Assembly: GCF_034190915.1 (NCBI RefSeq) | Contig: NW_026947501.1 | Span: 1,364,001 to 1,428,000 of the forward strand | Length of the DNA: 64,000 nt | Reading direction: 5' to 3' | Source: Cavia porcellus | Lineage: Eukaryota; Chordata; Mammalia; Rodentia; Caviidae | Shown here: positions 34,801-46,600 of the stretch, one piece after another | Layout: the number at the start of each line of letters is the position of its first letter | How positions within the stretch are numbered: the stretch's first letter is position 1 | Position numbers and translations under genes: made by a program | The notes under the pieces: generated by a model | What the model was told of the DNA's origin: nothing | Databases searched by the model: none | What the model saw: only the letters and a program-made list of their open reading frames with translations

Positions 34801-37800
34801 AGGAATGGATTAGGGTTAGGTTTGGGGGTAGGGTTTGGTTTAGTGTTAGTGTTATGTTAGGTTTAGGGTTAGGGTTAGGCTTACATATTATGGTGAGTTT
34901 TAGTGTTAGTTTATGGGGTAGGGTTATGATTAGAATTAGGGATTAATGTTAGTTTTAGAGTTAGGTTTATGTTTATATTTGGTGTTAGGGTTAGGCTTAG
35001 GTTTAGTTTTGTGTTAGGGTTAGGGTTGGATTAGATTTAGGGTTAGGGTTAGGGCTTGGATAAGGATTAGGGTTAAGTTTAATTTTAGATTTAGGGGTCA
35101 GGTGTTAGGGACAGGGTTAGTGTTAGGCTTCGGGTTATGTTTAGGTTTAGGGTTACAATTAGGTTAGGGTTAGTGTTAACGTTTGCATTAGATTTATGTT
35201 TAGTTTTAGGATTAGGGTCAGGGTTAGGTTTAGGGGTTAGGTGTTAGGGATAAGGTTGTAGTTAGGGTTAGGGTTAGTGTTAGGATTAGCGATAGGTTAA
35301 GTTTAGGGTTAGTGTTAGGATTAGAGGTATGGGTTAGGGTTAGGGTTAGGGTTAGTTTTAGAGTTAGGTTTAGTTTTATGCTTAGGGTTAGGTTTAGGGT
35401 TAAAAGTTAGTTTTAGTGTTAGTTTTAGGGTTAGGGTTAAGGATATGTTAGTGTTAGAGTTTGGGTTAGGGTTTGAGGTTAAGTTTAGGATTAGGGTTAG
35501 GATTATTGTTAGGGTTAGGGTTAGGGTTAATGTTAGGTATAGCGGTAGGTTTAGGATTAGGGTTAGTGTTAGGGTTAGGGATAGGGCTAAGGTTAGGTTT
35601 TGGGTTATGGTTAGGGTTAGGGTTATGGTTAGGTTTAGGGTTAGTTTGAGGTTTAGGTTTAGGGTTAGGTTTAGGGTCAGAATTTAGCTTTAGTGTTAGG
35701 ATTAGGGAAAGTTTAGTGTTAGTGTTAGTGTTAGGGTTAGGGTTAGGGTTAGAAGTGTGGGTTACGGTTACTTTTAATGGTAGGCTTAGAGTTAGGGTTA
35801 GGGTTATGGTAGGTTTAGGGTTAGCGTTTAGGCTAGATATTACTGTCAGGGTTAGTGTTAGTTGAAGAGGTAGGGTTCAGGTTAGGGTTAGGGTTAGGCT
35901 TAGGGTTATGTTTGAGGTAAGCTTTAGGTTTATGGTTAGGGTTAGGGTTAGGGTTAGGTAAGGGTTAGGCTTCGGGTTATGGTTAGTGTTAGTGTTACAG
36001 TAAGGTATAGGTTTAGGGTTAATATTAATTTCAGAGTTAGGTATTCTGGTAGGTTTAGTCTTAGGGTTAGGGGTTAGGTGTTAGGGACATGGTTATGGTT
36101 ATGGTTTGGGTTAGAGTTAGGATTAGGTTTAAGTTTACAGTTAGGTTTAGGTTTAGGTATAGTTTTAGGGTTAGGGTTAGGGTTTAGGGTTATGGTTAGG
36201 GTTAGGTTTAGGTTTAGGATTAGGTTTAGGCTTTTGGGTAGGTTAGCGTTAGCTTTAGTGTTAGTTAAGGGTTATGGTTATGGTTAGGGTTAGGCTTAGA
36301 GTTTATGGTTAGGGTTATTGTTAGGCTGAGGGTTAAAGCTTAGGTTTAGGGTTAGGGTTACAGTTAGGGTTATGGTTATGTTTAGACGTTAGTGTTAGTG
36401 TTAGGTTTAGAGTTAGTGTTAGTTTTTCAGATAGGATTAGGTTTAGAGTTAGTCTTAGGTTTAGGTTTAGGGTTAGGGTTAGAAATACGATTAGGGTTAG
36501 GGTTAGGGTTAGGAATAGTGTTACAGTTACACTTTGGGTTATCGTTAGGGTTATGGTTAGGGTTATGGTTAGGTTTAGGTTGAGGTTTAGGATTATGGAT
36601 AGGGTTAGGTTTAGAAGTTTGGTTTAGTGTTAGGTTTAGGGATAGAGATTAGTTTTAGGATTAGGGTTAGGTTTAGGATTAGAATTTATATTTAGGGTAA
36701 GTTTAGGGTTAGGGTTATGGTTACGGTTAGGGTTAGGGGTAGGTTTAGTGTTAGGGTTACGGGATAGGTGTATGGGAGATGGTTATGTTTAGGCTTAGTG
36801 TTACAGTCAGGTTTAGGGTTATGGTTAGGTTTTGGGTTAGGTTTAGGTTTATGGTTAGGGTTTGTTTTTGGGTTAAGGTTAGGGTTACGTGTTAGGTGTT
36901 AGGGAAAATTTTAGCATTAGGGTTAGTTTTAGGGTTAGGGTTAGGGTTAGGGTAAGGTTTACGGTTAGGTTGAGGCTTAGGGATAGTGTTATGTTTAGTG
37001 TTAGGGTTGGGGGTAGGGATAGTGTTAGAGTTAGGGTTAGGGTTAGGGTTAGGTTTAGGGTTAGGGTTAGGGTTTAGGGTTAGTACTATTGTTATGGTTA
37101 GGGTTAGGTTGAGGTTTAAATTTAAGGTTAGTGTTACAGTTAGGGTTAGTGTTACGATTAGGTTTTGGGTTAGGGTTAGGCTTAGGGTTAAAATTTAGGG
37201 TTTGGTTAGTGTTCGTGTTAGGGATAGGGTTAGGTTTAGGGTTCAAGTTTAGGGTTAGAGTTAGGTTTATGGTTATGCTTAGGGTTAGAGTTAGGTTTAG
37301 GATTACACTTTAGGATTAAGCTTAGGTTTGGGGTTAAGCTTAGGTTTAGGGTTACGGTTAGGATTAGGACTAGATTTAGGTCTTAGCCACAGTGTTTAGG
37401 TGTTAGGGAGAGGGTTAGGGTTACAGTTAGTGTTAGGGCTAGAATTAGGTTTAGCCTTGGTGTTTAGGTGTTAGGGAGAGGTTTAGTGTTAGGCTTCGGG
37501 TTACGGTTAGTTTTAGGGTTACGGTTAGGTATAGGCTTAGTGTTAGTGTTAAGTTTAGGTTTAGGGTCATGTTTAGGGTTAGATTTAGGTTTAGGGGTAG
37601 AGTTTAGGGTAAGGGTTAGGTTTAGGGTTAAGTGTACAGTTAGATTTAGGGTTAGGGTTAGGGTTTAGGTTTAGGGTTAGTGTTAGGGTTAATGTTATGA
37701 TTAGGGTTAGGGTTAGGTTGGGGTTTAGGGTTAGGTTTAGGGTTAGTGTTAGGGTTAGGATCAGGGTTAGAGTTAGCGTTAGGTTTAGGGTTAGCGTTAG

Positions 37801-38936
37801 GTTTACATTTAGCCTAAGGGTTAGGGTTAGGTTGAGGTTTAGGGTTAGGTTTAATGTTAGAGTTAGGGTTAGAGGTTAGTGTTAGGTTTAGGGATAGGGT
37901 TAGGGTTAAGATTAGGGTTAGGATTAGGTGTAGGGTTAGATGTATGGGTTAGCCTTAGTGTTAGGGTAGGGTAATGTTTAGTATTAGGGTTATGTTTAGG
38001 GTTGGGTTAGGTCTAGGGTTAGGGTTAGGGTTAGAGGTATGTTTTAGTGTTAGGTTTAGGGGAAGGGTTAGGGTTAGGATTAGTATTATGTTAGATTCAG
38101 GGTTATCGTTAGGGTTACATATTATGGTCAGTGTTATGGTTAGATTAATGGGTAGGATTATGCTTAGGGTTAGGAATGATTGTTAGGTTTATGGTTAAGG
38201 TTAGGTTAGGATTCTTGTTAGGGTTAGGTTTAGATTTTAGGGTTAATGTTAGGTTTAGGGTTAGTGTTAGTGTTAGGGTTTGCTTATGGTTAGAGTTTAG
38301 GGTTAGGGTTAGGTTTAGGGTTAGGGTTAGGATTAAGGTTAGGTTAAGAATTAGAATTTAGGGTTAGGGTTAATGTTAGGCTTAGGGTTACGGTTTGGGT
38401 TAGGGTTAGGCCTAGGTTTTGGGTTAGCATTTCATTTAGGTTAGTGTTAGGTTTTAGGGTCAGAGTTAGGGTTAGGGTTAGGATTAGCTTTATGTTTAGG
38501 GTTAGTGTTTAGGGTCAGTGTTAGTGTTAGGGTTGGGTTAGAATTAGGGTTATGGTTAGGGTTAGCGATAGTGTTACGGATAGGCTTTGGGTTACAGTTA
38601 TTGTTAGGGTTAGGGTTATGGTTAGGGTTAGTGTTAGATTGAGATTTAGGGTTAGAGTGAGGTTTAGGGTTAGAATTTAGGTTTAGTGTTATGTTTAGCA
38701 TTAGTGTTAAGGATAGTTTTAGGCTTATGGTTAGTGTTAGAGGTTAGGGTTAAGTTTAGTGTTGTGTTTAGGTTCAGGGTTAGGGTGGAGCTAGATGTAA
38801 GCTTTAGGGTTTGGTTTAGGGGTAGGGTTTGGGTTAGGGACAGTGTTATGGTAGGTTTAAGGTTAGGGTTCGGGTTTGGTATTAAGTTCAGCATTAGGGT
38901 TAGTTTAAGGTGTAAGATTAGCGTTAGGGTTAGGGA
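25151..38936 (+). repeat. Array segment 25.2-38.9 kb
   Basis: Degenerate hexamers with signature copies near 25861, 29656, 31098, 31948, 32898, 34887, 35839, 38121 and 38881. Many are 0.75-1.0 kb apart, which suggests a basic unit of that size. Most signature copies lie a few hundred bp from a phrase of the type TAGGTGTTAGGGAGAGG...GGCTTC(G/A)GGTTA. Two copies of AGATATTAGYCTTAGG at 27,751 and 27,988 mark a short duplication of about 237 bp. No gene, RNA gene or inserted mobile element was recognised. Confidence 0.7.
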
Positions 38937-41900
38937 TTAATGTTAGGTTTAGTGTTAGGTTTATGGTTTGTGTTAGGGTTATGATTAGTGTTAGGGTTAG
39001 GGTTAGAGTTAAGGATTAGGGTTAGGTTTAAGTATAGTGTTAGGGTTAGGTTTAGGGTTAAATTTTAGGGTTAGGTTATGTTTATGGTTAGGGTTATTTT
39101 TACACTTAGAATTTAGGGTTAGAGCTAGGTTGAGGGTTAGGGTTACGGTTACGGTTAGCGTTAGGTTTAGGTTCAGGTTTAGGTGTTAAATGTTAGGAAG
39201 AAGGTTATGGTTAGTCTTTGGGTTAGGGTTAGGGTTAGGGTTAGCGGTTAGGTATTAGGGATGGAGTTACTGTTAGGGTTAGGGTTAGGGTTAGGTTTAG
39301 GGTAAGGTGTTGGGTTAGGGATAGTGTTAGGGTTAGGGTTAGGGCTACAATTAGGTTTAGAGTTAGGGTTAAGGTTAGAATTAAGGTTTGTTTTAGATTT
39401 AGGGTTAGGGTTAGGGTTAGGGGTTAGGTGTTAAGGTTTGTGTTAGGGTTAGTGTTAGGTTTAGGTTTAGGGTTAAGGTTATGGATAGTGTTAGGTTTAG
39501 GGTTAGGGTTTGCGGTTTAGTTTAGGGTTGGGATTTCGGTTAATGTTATTGTTAAGTTTAGAGGTTAGTGTTTGTGTTAGAGTTAGTGTTAGGGTTAGGG
39601 GTTAGGTGTTAGAGACAGGGTTAGCGTTAAGGTTAGGGTTAAGGTTAGTTTTAGAGGTATGGGTTAGGGTTAGGGTTAGTGTTAGGTTTAGGGTTATGGT
39701 AGTTTTACGGTGAGAGTTAGTGTTAGAGTTTAGGGTTAAGGTTAGTGTTGTTAGGGTCAGTTTTAGGGTAGGGTTAAAAATAATGGTTAGGGTTAGGTTT
39801 AGGGGTAGGGTTAGGGTTAGAGATATTGTTATGGTAGGTTTAGGTGTAGGGTTCGGTTTAGGTATTACAGACTGTGTTAGGGTTAATTTAAGGGGTAGGG
39901 TTATTGTTATGGTTAGGGATTAATGTTAGGTTTAGTGTTAGTTTTATGGTAAAGGTTAGGGTTAGTATTAGTGTTAGGGTTAAGGTTAGAGTTTAGTATT
40001 AGGGTTAGGTTTAGGGTTAGTGTTAGGGTTAGGTTTAGGTTTAGGGTTAAATTTTAGGGTTAGGGTTATGATTAGAAGTAGGATTATTTTTAGGATTAGG
40101 ATTAGAATTTTGGTTTAGAGTTAGGTTTAGGGTTAGGGGTATGGTTACGGTTAGGGTTAGGGTTAAGTTTAGGTTTAGGTTTAGGTGTTAAGTGTTAGGA
40201 AGTCAGTTATGGTTAGCCTTCGGTTTAGTTTTAGGGTTAGGGTTAGGGTTTAGGTATTAGGGATAGACTTAGCGTTAGGTTGAGGGTTGGGGTTAGGGTT
40301 AGGTTTAGCGTAAGGTTTAGGGTTAGGGATAGTGTTAGTGTTAGTGTTAGGGTTAGGGTTATGATTAGAGTTTAGGGTTAAGTTTACGGTTAAGGTTAGG
40401 GTTAGGGTTAGGGTTAGGTTTAGCATTACAATTTATGGTTGGGGTAGGGTTAGGGTTAGTGTTAAATTTAAAGTTATGTTTAGGGCTAGGTTTATGGTTT
40501 GAGTTAGGTGTTACCTGTTAGGGAGAATGTTAAGGTTAGGTTTCTGGTTAATGTTAGGTTTTGGGTTATGATTAGGTTTAGGCTTAGGCTTATGTTAAGT
40601 GTTAGTGTTAGGTTTAGGGTTAGGTTTAGGGTTAGAAATTAAAGTCTGACTTCGGGTTACTTTAAGGGCTAGAGATAGCATTAGGTTAAGCGATTAATGT
40701 TAGGTTTTGTGTTAGGGTTATTGTTAGGCTTAGGGTTAGGGTTAGGATTAGAAGTTACTGTTAGTGCTAAGGTTAGGATTATGGTTACGGCTAGGGTTAG
40801 GTTTACTGTTAAGGTTAGGGTTAGGCTTTAGGGTTTGGGAGAGGATTAAGGCTAGGCTTCAGATTACGGTTAGGGTTAGGGTTACGATTAGCTTAGGGTA
40901 AGGCTTAGGGTTAGGGTTAGTGTTAGGGTTAGTTTTAGTGTTAGGGTTAGTGATAGGGTTAGGAGTTAGGTGTTAGGGATAGGGTTAGGGTTAGGGTTAG
41001 GTTTACAGTTAGGGTTAGGGTTAAGAATAATGTTAGGTTTAGAAATAGGGTTTAGGGTTAGTGTTAGGGTTAATGTTAGGGTTAGGTTTAGGGTTAGAGT
41101 TTAGGGTTATCATTAGGTTAGGATTAGGGTTAGGGCTAGTGTTAATGTTAGGGTAAGTGTTAAGTTTAGGGTTAGGGTTATGATTAGGGTGGGATTTAGA
41201 TTTTAAGTGTTAGGAAGAGAGTTAGGGTTAGGCTTTGGCTTAGGGTTAGTGTTACGATTATGTTTTGTGTTAGGGTTAGGGTTTGATTTAGAGTTAGTTT
41301 TAGAGTTAAGTTTAGCATTAGGGTTAGGCCTTAGGTGTTAGGGATAGTGTTAGGGTTAGTTGTTAGGTTTATGGTTAGGGTTAGTGTTAGGGACAGTGTT
41401 AGGGTCAGAGTTAGGGTTTGTGGTTAATTTTAGGGTTAGGATTATGGTTAATGTTAGTGTTAAGTTTAGTGTTCCTGTTCTGGTTAGGGTTTGGGTTAGT
41501 GTTAGGGTTAGGGTTAGTGTTAGTGTTAGTGTTAGTGTTAGTGTTAGTGTTAGGGTTAGGGCTAGGGTTAGGGTTAGGAGTAGTGTTAGGATTAGAATTT
41601 AGGTTTAGGTTTAGGGTTAGGTTTAGGTGTTAAGTGTTAGCATTAAGGTTAGTGTTAGGGTTAGGCTTATGGTTAGAGGTTAGCATTAGGTTTAGGGTTA
41701 GGGTTAAGGTTAGGGTTATGGTGAGGGTTAAAGTTAAATGTTAGGATTAAGGTTAGGGTTAGAAGTTTGGTTTTCTGTTAGTGTTAGGGGTAGTGCTATG
41801 GTTAGTTAGGGTTAGGGTTAGGATTAGGGTTAGGATTAGGGTTAGGGTTAGGGCTAGTGTTAGAGGTTACTGTTAGGTTTAGAGTTAGGTTTAGGGTTAA

Positions 41901-42560
41901 GTTTAGGGTTAGCTTTATGGTTAGAGGTACGGGTTAGTGTTAGGGTTAGGTTAGGTTTAGAGTTAGGGTTAAGTTTAGGGTTAGGGTTAGGGTTAGTGAT
42001 AGAGGTATGGGTTAGGGTTAGGGTTATGGTAAGTTTATAGTTAGGGTTAGTGATAAAGGTTAGTGTTAAGGTTAGGTTGTGGTTAGGGTCAGGGTTAGCA
42101 TAGGGTTTGAAGTAAGAGTTAGGGTTAGGTTTAGGTGTAGGTTTAGGTTTAGGGATAGTGTTATGGTAGGTTTAGGGTTAGGGTTCTGGTTAGGTATTAC
42201 GGTCAGTGTTAGGTTTAGTTTAAGGGATAGGCTTAGGGTTAGTTTAAGGGATTAGGCTTAGGGATTAATGTTAGGTTTAGAGTTAGGTTTATGTTTCGGG
42301 TTCGGGTTAGGGTTAGTGTTAGGGTTAGGGTTAGAGTTTAGGATTAGGGTTAGGTTTAGGGTTAGTGTTAGGGTTAGGTTTAGGGTTAAATTTTAGGGTT
42401 AGGGTTATGTTTAGGGTTAGGGTTATTTTTAGATTTAGGATTAGAATTTAGGGTTAGATTTAGGTTTTGGGTTAGGTTTACAGTTACATTTAGGTGTAGG
42501 GTTAGGTTTAAGTTTAGGTTTTGATGTTAAATGTTGGGAAATGTGTAATGGTTAGGCTTC
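38937..42560 (+). repeat. Three related copies of a ~1-kb-class unit
   Basis: The series GGATTAATGTTAGGTTTAG, GGGTTAAATTTTAGGG, AGAATTT, a TTAGGTGTTAA(A/G)TGTTAGG type phrase, then a CTTYGG type phrase occurs from 38,937 to 39,225, from 39,920 to 40,215 and from 42,264 to 42,560. Offsets are about 983 and 2,344 bp. An additional pairing, 40,638 with 43,157 (ACTTTAAGGG after CTTCGGGTT), has offset about 2,519 bp. Confidence 0.75.
41514..41549 (+). repeat. (TTAGTG)6 homogeneous run
   Basis: Six uninterrupted TTAGTG units followed by TTAGGG. It is a local expansion of a variant hexamer. The flanks differ from those at 20,178 and 62,062, so it looks independent. Confidence 0.9.
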
Positions 42561-43499
42561 GGGATAGGATTAGGGTTAGGTTAGGTTTTAGGTATTAGGG
42601 ATAGAGTTAGCATTAGGGTTAGGGTTAGGGTTAGGTTTAGGGTAAGTTTTAGGGCTAGGGATAGTGTTAGGGTTAAGTTTAGGGTTAGAGTTTAGTTTTA
42701 GGGTTTGGTTTAGGTTTAAGGTTATTGTTAGGGTTAGGTTTAGGATTACAATTTATGGTTGGGGTAGTGTTAGTCTCAGGGTTACATTTAACGTTAGGGT
42801 TAGGGCTAGGTTTAGGGTTAGAGTTTAGTTTTAGCGTTAGGTTTAGGGTTAAGTTTAGGGTTAGTGTTAGGTTTAGGATTACAAATTATGGTTTGTAGTG
42901 TTAATTTTAGGTTTAGGTTTAAGGTTAGGGTTAGGGCTAGGTTCAGGGTTAGAGTTAGGTATTACGTGTTAGGGAGAGGTTTACTGTTAGGCTTCTGTTT
43001 ACAGTTAAGTTTTGGGTTACAATTAGGTTTAGGCTTAGGGTTATGGTTATGGTTAGGATTAGGTTTAGGATTAGGGTTAGATTTAGAGATAGGGTTAGGT
43101 TTAGGGTTAGGGGTTAGATGTTAGCAATAGGATTAGGGTTAGGGTTAGTGTTAGTTATTACAGTCAGGCTTCGGGTTACTTTAAGGGGTAGATTTAGGGT
43201 TAGTATAAGGGATTAATGTTAGGATTAGGGTTAGGGTTATGGTTAGGTTTAGGGTTAGGTTGAGGATTAGAGTTTAGTGTTAGTGATAGGGTTAGGATTA
43301 TGGTTACAGTTATGGTTAGGGTTAGGGTTAGGGGTTAGGGGTTAGCACGAGGAAGAATAGGCTTCGGATTACAGTTAGCGTTAGGGTTACAATTAGCTTT
43401 AGAGTAAGGCTTAGGGTTAGGGTTAGTGTTAGTGTTAGTTTTAATGTTCGTTTTAGGGTTAGGTATAGCGTTAGGGTTAGGTCTTAGATGTTAGGGATA

Positions 43500-44740
43500 G
43501 GGTTAGGTTTAAGGTTAGGTTTATGACTAGGGTTAAGTTTAGGGATAGAGTTAGGTTTAGAGTTAGGTTTTAGGGTTAGTGTTAGGGTTAAGGTAGGGTT
43601 AAGGTTAGAGTTTAGGGTTATGGTTAGGTTAGTGTTAGGGTTAGTGTTAGGGTTAGGTTGAGTTTTAGGGTTAGGGTTAGGGTTATGATTAGGGTGAGTA
43701 TTAGAGGTTAGGTTTTAGGAAGAGTGTTAGGGTTAGGCTTTTGGTTAGGGTTAGGGTTAGGGTTAAGATTAGGTTTAGGTTTAGGGTTAGCGTTAGATTT
43801 AGGGTAAGTTTTAGAGTTATGGTTAGGGTTACGGTTAGCGGTTAGGTGTTAGGGATAGTGTAAGGGCTAGTGTTAGGGTTAGGGTTAGGGTTAGGGTTAG
43901 GGATAGTGTTAGGTTTAGTGTTAAATATTAGGATTAAGGTTAGGGTTAGAAGTTTGGTTTAGTGTTAGTTTTAGTGTTAGGATTAGAGTTAGTGTTAGGG
44001 CTAGAATTTAGTGTTGGTTTAGAGTTAGTTTTAGTGTTAAGCTTAGGGTTAGGGTTAGGTTCATGTTTGGAGGTATGGGTTGGTGTTGGATTTAGGGTTA
44101 GGGTTAGGTTAGGGTTATGGTTAGTTTTCCGGTTAGGGTTAGGTTTAGGGTTAGGTTTACGGCTAGAGTTAAGGTTAGGAATAGTGTTAGGTTTAGAGTT
44201 AGGCTTTAGGGTTAGTGTTATGGTTAAGAAAGGGTTAAGATTAGAGTTTAGGGTTAAGGTTAGGTTAGTGTTAGGGTTAGTGTTAGGGTTAGGGTTAGGG
44301 CTATGATTAGGGTGAGTATTAGAGGTTAGGTTTTAGGTAGAGTGTTAAGGTTAGGCTTTTGGTTAGAGTTAGGGTTAAGGTTACAATTAGGTTTAGGTTT
44401 AGGGTTAGCATTAGATTTAGGGTTAGTTTTAGAGTTATGGTTAGGGTTACGGTTAGCGGTTAGGTGCTAGGGATAGTATAAGGGCTAGTGCTAGGTTTTG
44501 GGTTAGGGTTAGGTTTAGGGATAGTGTTAGGTTTAGTGTTAAATATTAGGATTAAGGTTAGGGTTAGATGTTTGGTTTAGTGTTAGTTTTAGTGTTAGGA
44601 TTAGGGTTAGTGTTAGGGCTAGAAATTTAGTGTTGGTTTAGAGTTAGTTTTAATGTTAAGGGTAGGGTTAGGGTTAGGTTCATGGTTGGAGGTATGGGTT
44701 GGTGTTGGGTTTAGGGTTAGGGTTACGTTAGGGTTATGGT
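43500..44740 (+). repeat. Tandem pair of ~619-bp units
   Basis: About 43,500-44,119 matches about 44,120-44,740. GAGTATTAGAGGTTAGG lies at 43,696 and 44,314 (618 apart) and AGGTATGGGTTGGTGTTGG at 44,071 and 44,690 (619 apart). Private phrases such as AAATATTAGGATTAAGG and GTTAGCGGTTAGGTG occur in both, in the same order. The high similarity suggests a fairly recent duplication. Confidence 0.88.
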
Positions 44741-44935
44741 TAGTTTTATGGTTAGGGTTAGGTTTAGAGTTATTGTTAGGGTAAGTGTTAGAGGTATGGG
44801 ATAGGGTTAGGGTTAGGGTTAGGTTTAGGGTTATGTTAGGTTTAGGGTTGGGGTTAGGGTTACGTATTATCGTCAGTGTTTGTGTTAGTTGAACTGGTAG
44901 GGTTAGGTTTAGAGGTAGGGATTAATGTTAGGTTT

Positions 44936-45150
44936 GGTGTTAGGTTTGTGGCTAGCGTTAGAGTTAGGATTAGTGTTAGTGTTAGTGTTAGTGTTAGGAT
45001 TAGAGTTTAGGCTTAGTGTTAGGTTTAGGATTATTGTTAGTGTTAGGTTTGTGGCTAGGGTTAGAGTTAGGATTAGTGTTAGTGTTAGTGTTAGTGTTAG
45101 TGTTAGGATTTGAGTTTAGGCTTAGTGTTAGGTTTAGGATTATTGTTAGT
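44936..45150 (+). repeat. Tandem pair of ~103-109-bp units with TTAGTG runs
   Basis: GTGGCTAG(C/G)GTTAGAG is at 44,948 and 45,051. Each copy carries a run of TTAGTG (four, then five units) and ends GAGTTTAGGCTTAGTG followed by GGATTATTGTTAGTG. The extra hexamer in the second copy accounts for the length difference. Confidence 0.85.
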
Positions 45151-45199
45151 GTTAGGGTTAGGTTTAGGTTTAGGGTTTAATATTAGCGTTAGTGTTAGG

Positions 45200-46182
45200 G
45201 TTATTCATAGAGGTTATGGTTAGGGTTAGTGTTAGGGTTATTGTTAAAGCTTTGGTTTAGGTTTAGGGTCATGGTTAGTGTTAATGTTAGGTTTAGAGAT
45301 TAGTGTTAGTGTTATGTTTAGGGTTAGTGTTAGTGTTAGGGTTTGGGTTAGGTTTAGATTTTTTTAGGTTTAGGGTTAGGGTTAGGGTTAAGGTTAAAAT
45401 TAGGGTTAGGCTTAGGGTTAGGGTTAGGGTTAGGGTTAGGGTCACGGTTAGGTTTAGATTGTGGTTTAGGGTTAGGGTTAGGTTTAGGGTTAGAATTTAG
45501 GTTTAATGTTAGCTTTATTGTTAGGGATAGGTTTTCGGTTAGGATTAGTGTTAGAAGTTAGGGTTAGGTTTAGAGTTAGGATTAGTGTTAGTGTTAGGGT
45601 TAGGGTTAGAGGTATGGGTGAGAGTTAGCTTCAGGCAAAGGCTTAGGTTTAGGTATAGGGTTAGTGTTACGGTTATTGTTTAGGGTTAGTGCTAGGGTTA
45701 GATTTAGGGTTAAGGTTAGGATTAGGTTTAGGTTTAGGGTTAGGGTTAGGGTTAGAGTTTAGGTGTTAGGGAGAGTGTTAGGGTTAGGCTTTGTGTTAAG
45801 GTTATGGTTAAGGTTACAATTAGGTTTAGGGTTAGTGTTAGGGTTCAGGTTAGAATTAAGAATTAGGCTTGCGGGTAGCATTAGTGTTTTCTTTACGGTT
45901 AGATTTTAGGGTTAGAGTTAGGGTTAGGGTTAGTGTTAGGTTTAGTGTTATGGTTAGAGGTTAGCGTTAGGTTTGGTTTTAGGTTTAGGTTTAGGGTTAG
46001 GGTGAGCTTTAGCGTTGGGGTTATGGAAGTGTTAGGGTTAGGGTTTGTTATTACTATCAGGTTTAGTGTTTGTTTAAGGGGTAGTGTTAGGGTTTGGGTT
46101 ATTGATTAATGTTAGGTTTAGTGTTAGTGTTATGTTTAGGGTTAGGGTTATGTTTAGTGTTATGGTTAGGGTTAGGTTTTGT

Positions 46183-46213
<31 letters not shown>

Positions 46214-46600
46214 ATTATCGTTAGGGCTCGGGTTAGAATTAGGATTAGATTTTAGGGTTAGGGTTATGTTTAGGATTATGGTTACAGTTAGGGTTATGGT
46301 TAGGTTTAGGTTTAGGGTTAGGGTTAGGGGCTAGGGGTTATGGAGAGTTTTAGGGTAGATTGTTAGTGTTCAGAATTAGGTGTTAGAGAAAGTGTTAGGG
46401 TTAGGCTTTGTGTTACCGTTAGGGTTAAATTTACAATTAGGTTTAGGGTTAGTGTTAGGGTTAGGGTTAGAGTTTAGAATTAGGGTTAGGGGTAGTGTTA
46501 GGGTTTTGGATACAGTTAGAGTTTAGGGTCAGGTTTAGGGTTAGGGGTAGTGTTAGCTTTAGGGTTATGGTTAGAAGTTAGCGTTAGGTTTACGGTTAGA
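45200..46600 (+). repeat. Copy of the 15.2-17.2 kb composite unit, with internal pair
   Basis: 45,208-45,420 parallels 15,240-15,430 (GGGTCATGGTTAG, then a T-run after AGGTTTAGA). 45,757-46,110 parallels 16,808-17,165 with TTATTACTATCAGG and TTTAAGGGGTAGTG. A second copy of the front part of this module follows at 46,377-46,600 (GGCTTTGTGTTACCG, AGAATTAGGGTTAGGGG, GTTAGGGTTTTGG), about 620 bp downstream. Confidence 0.75.
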
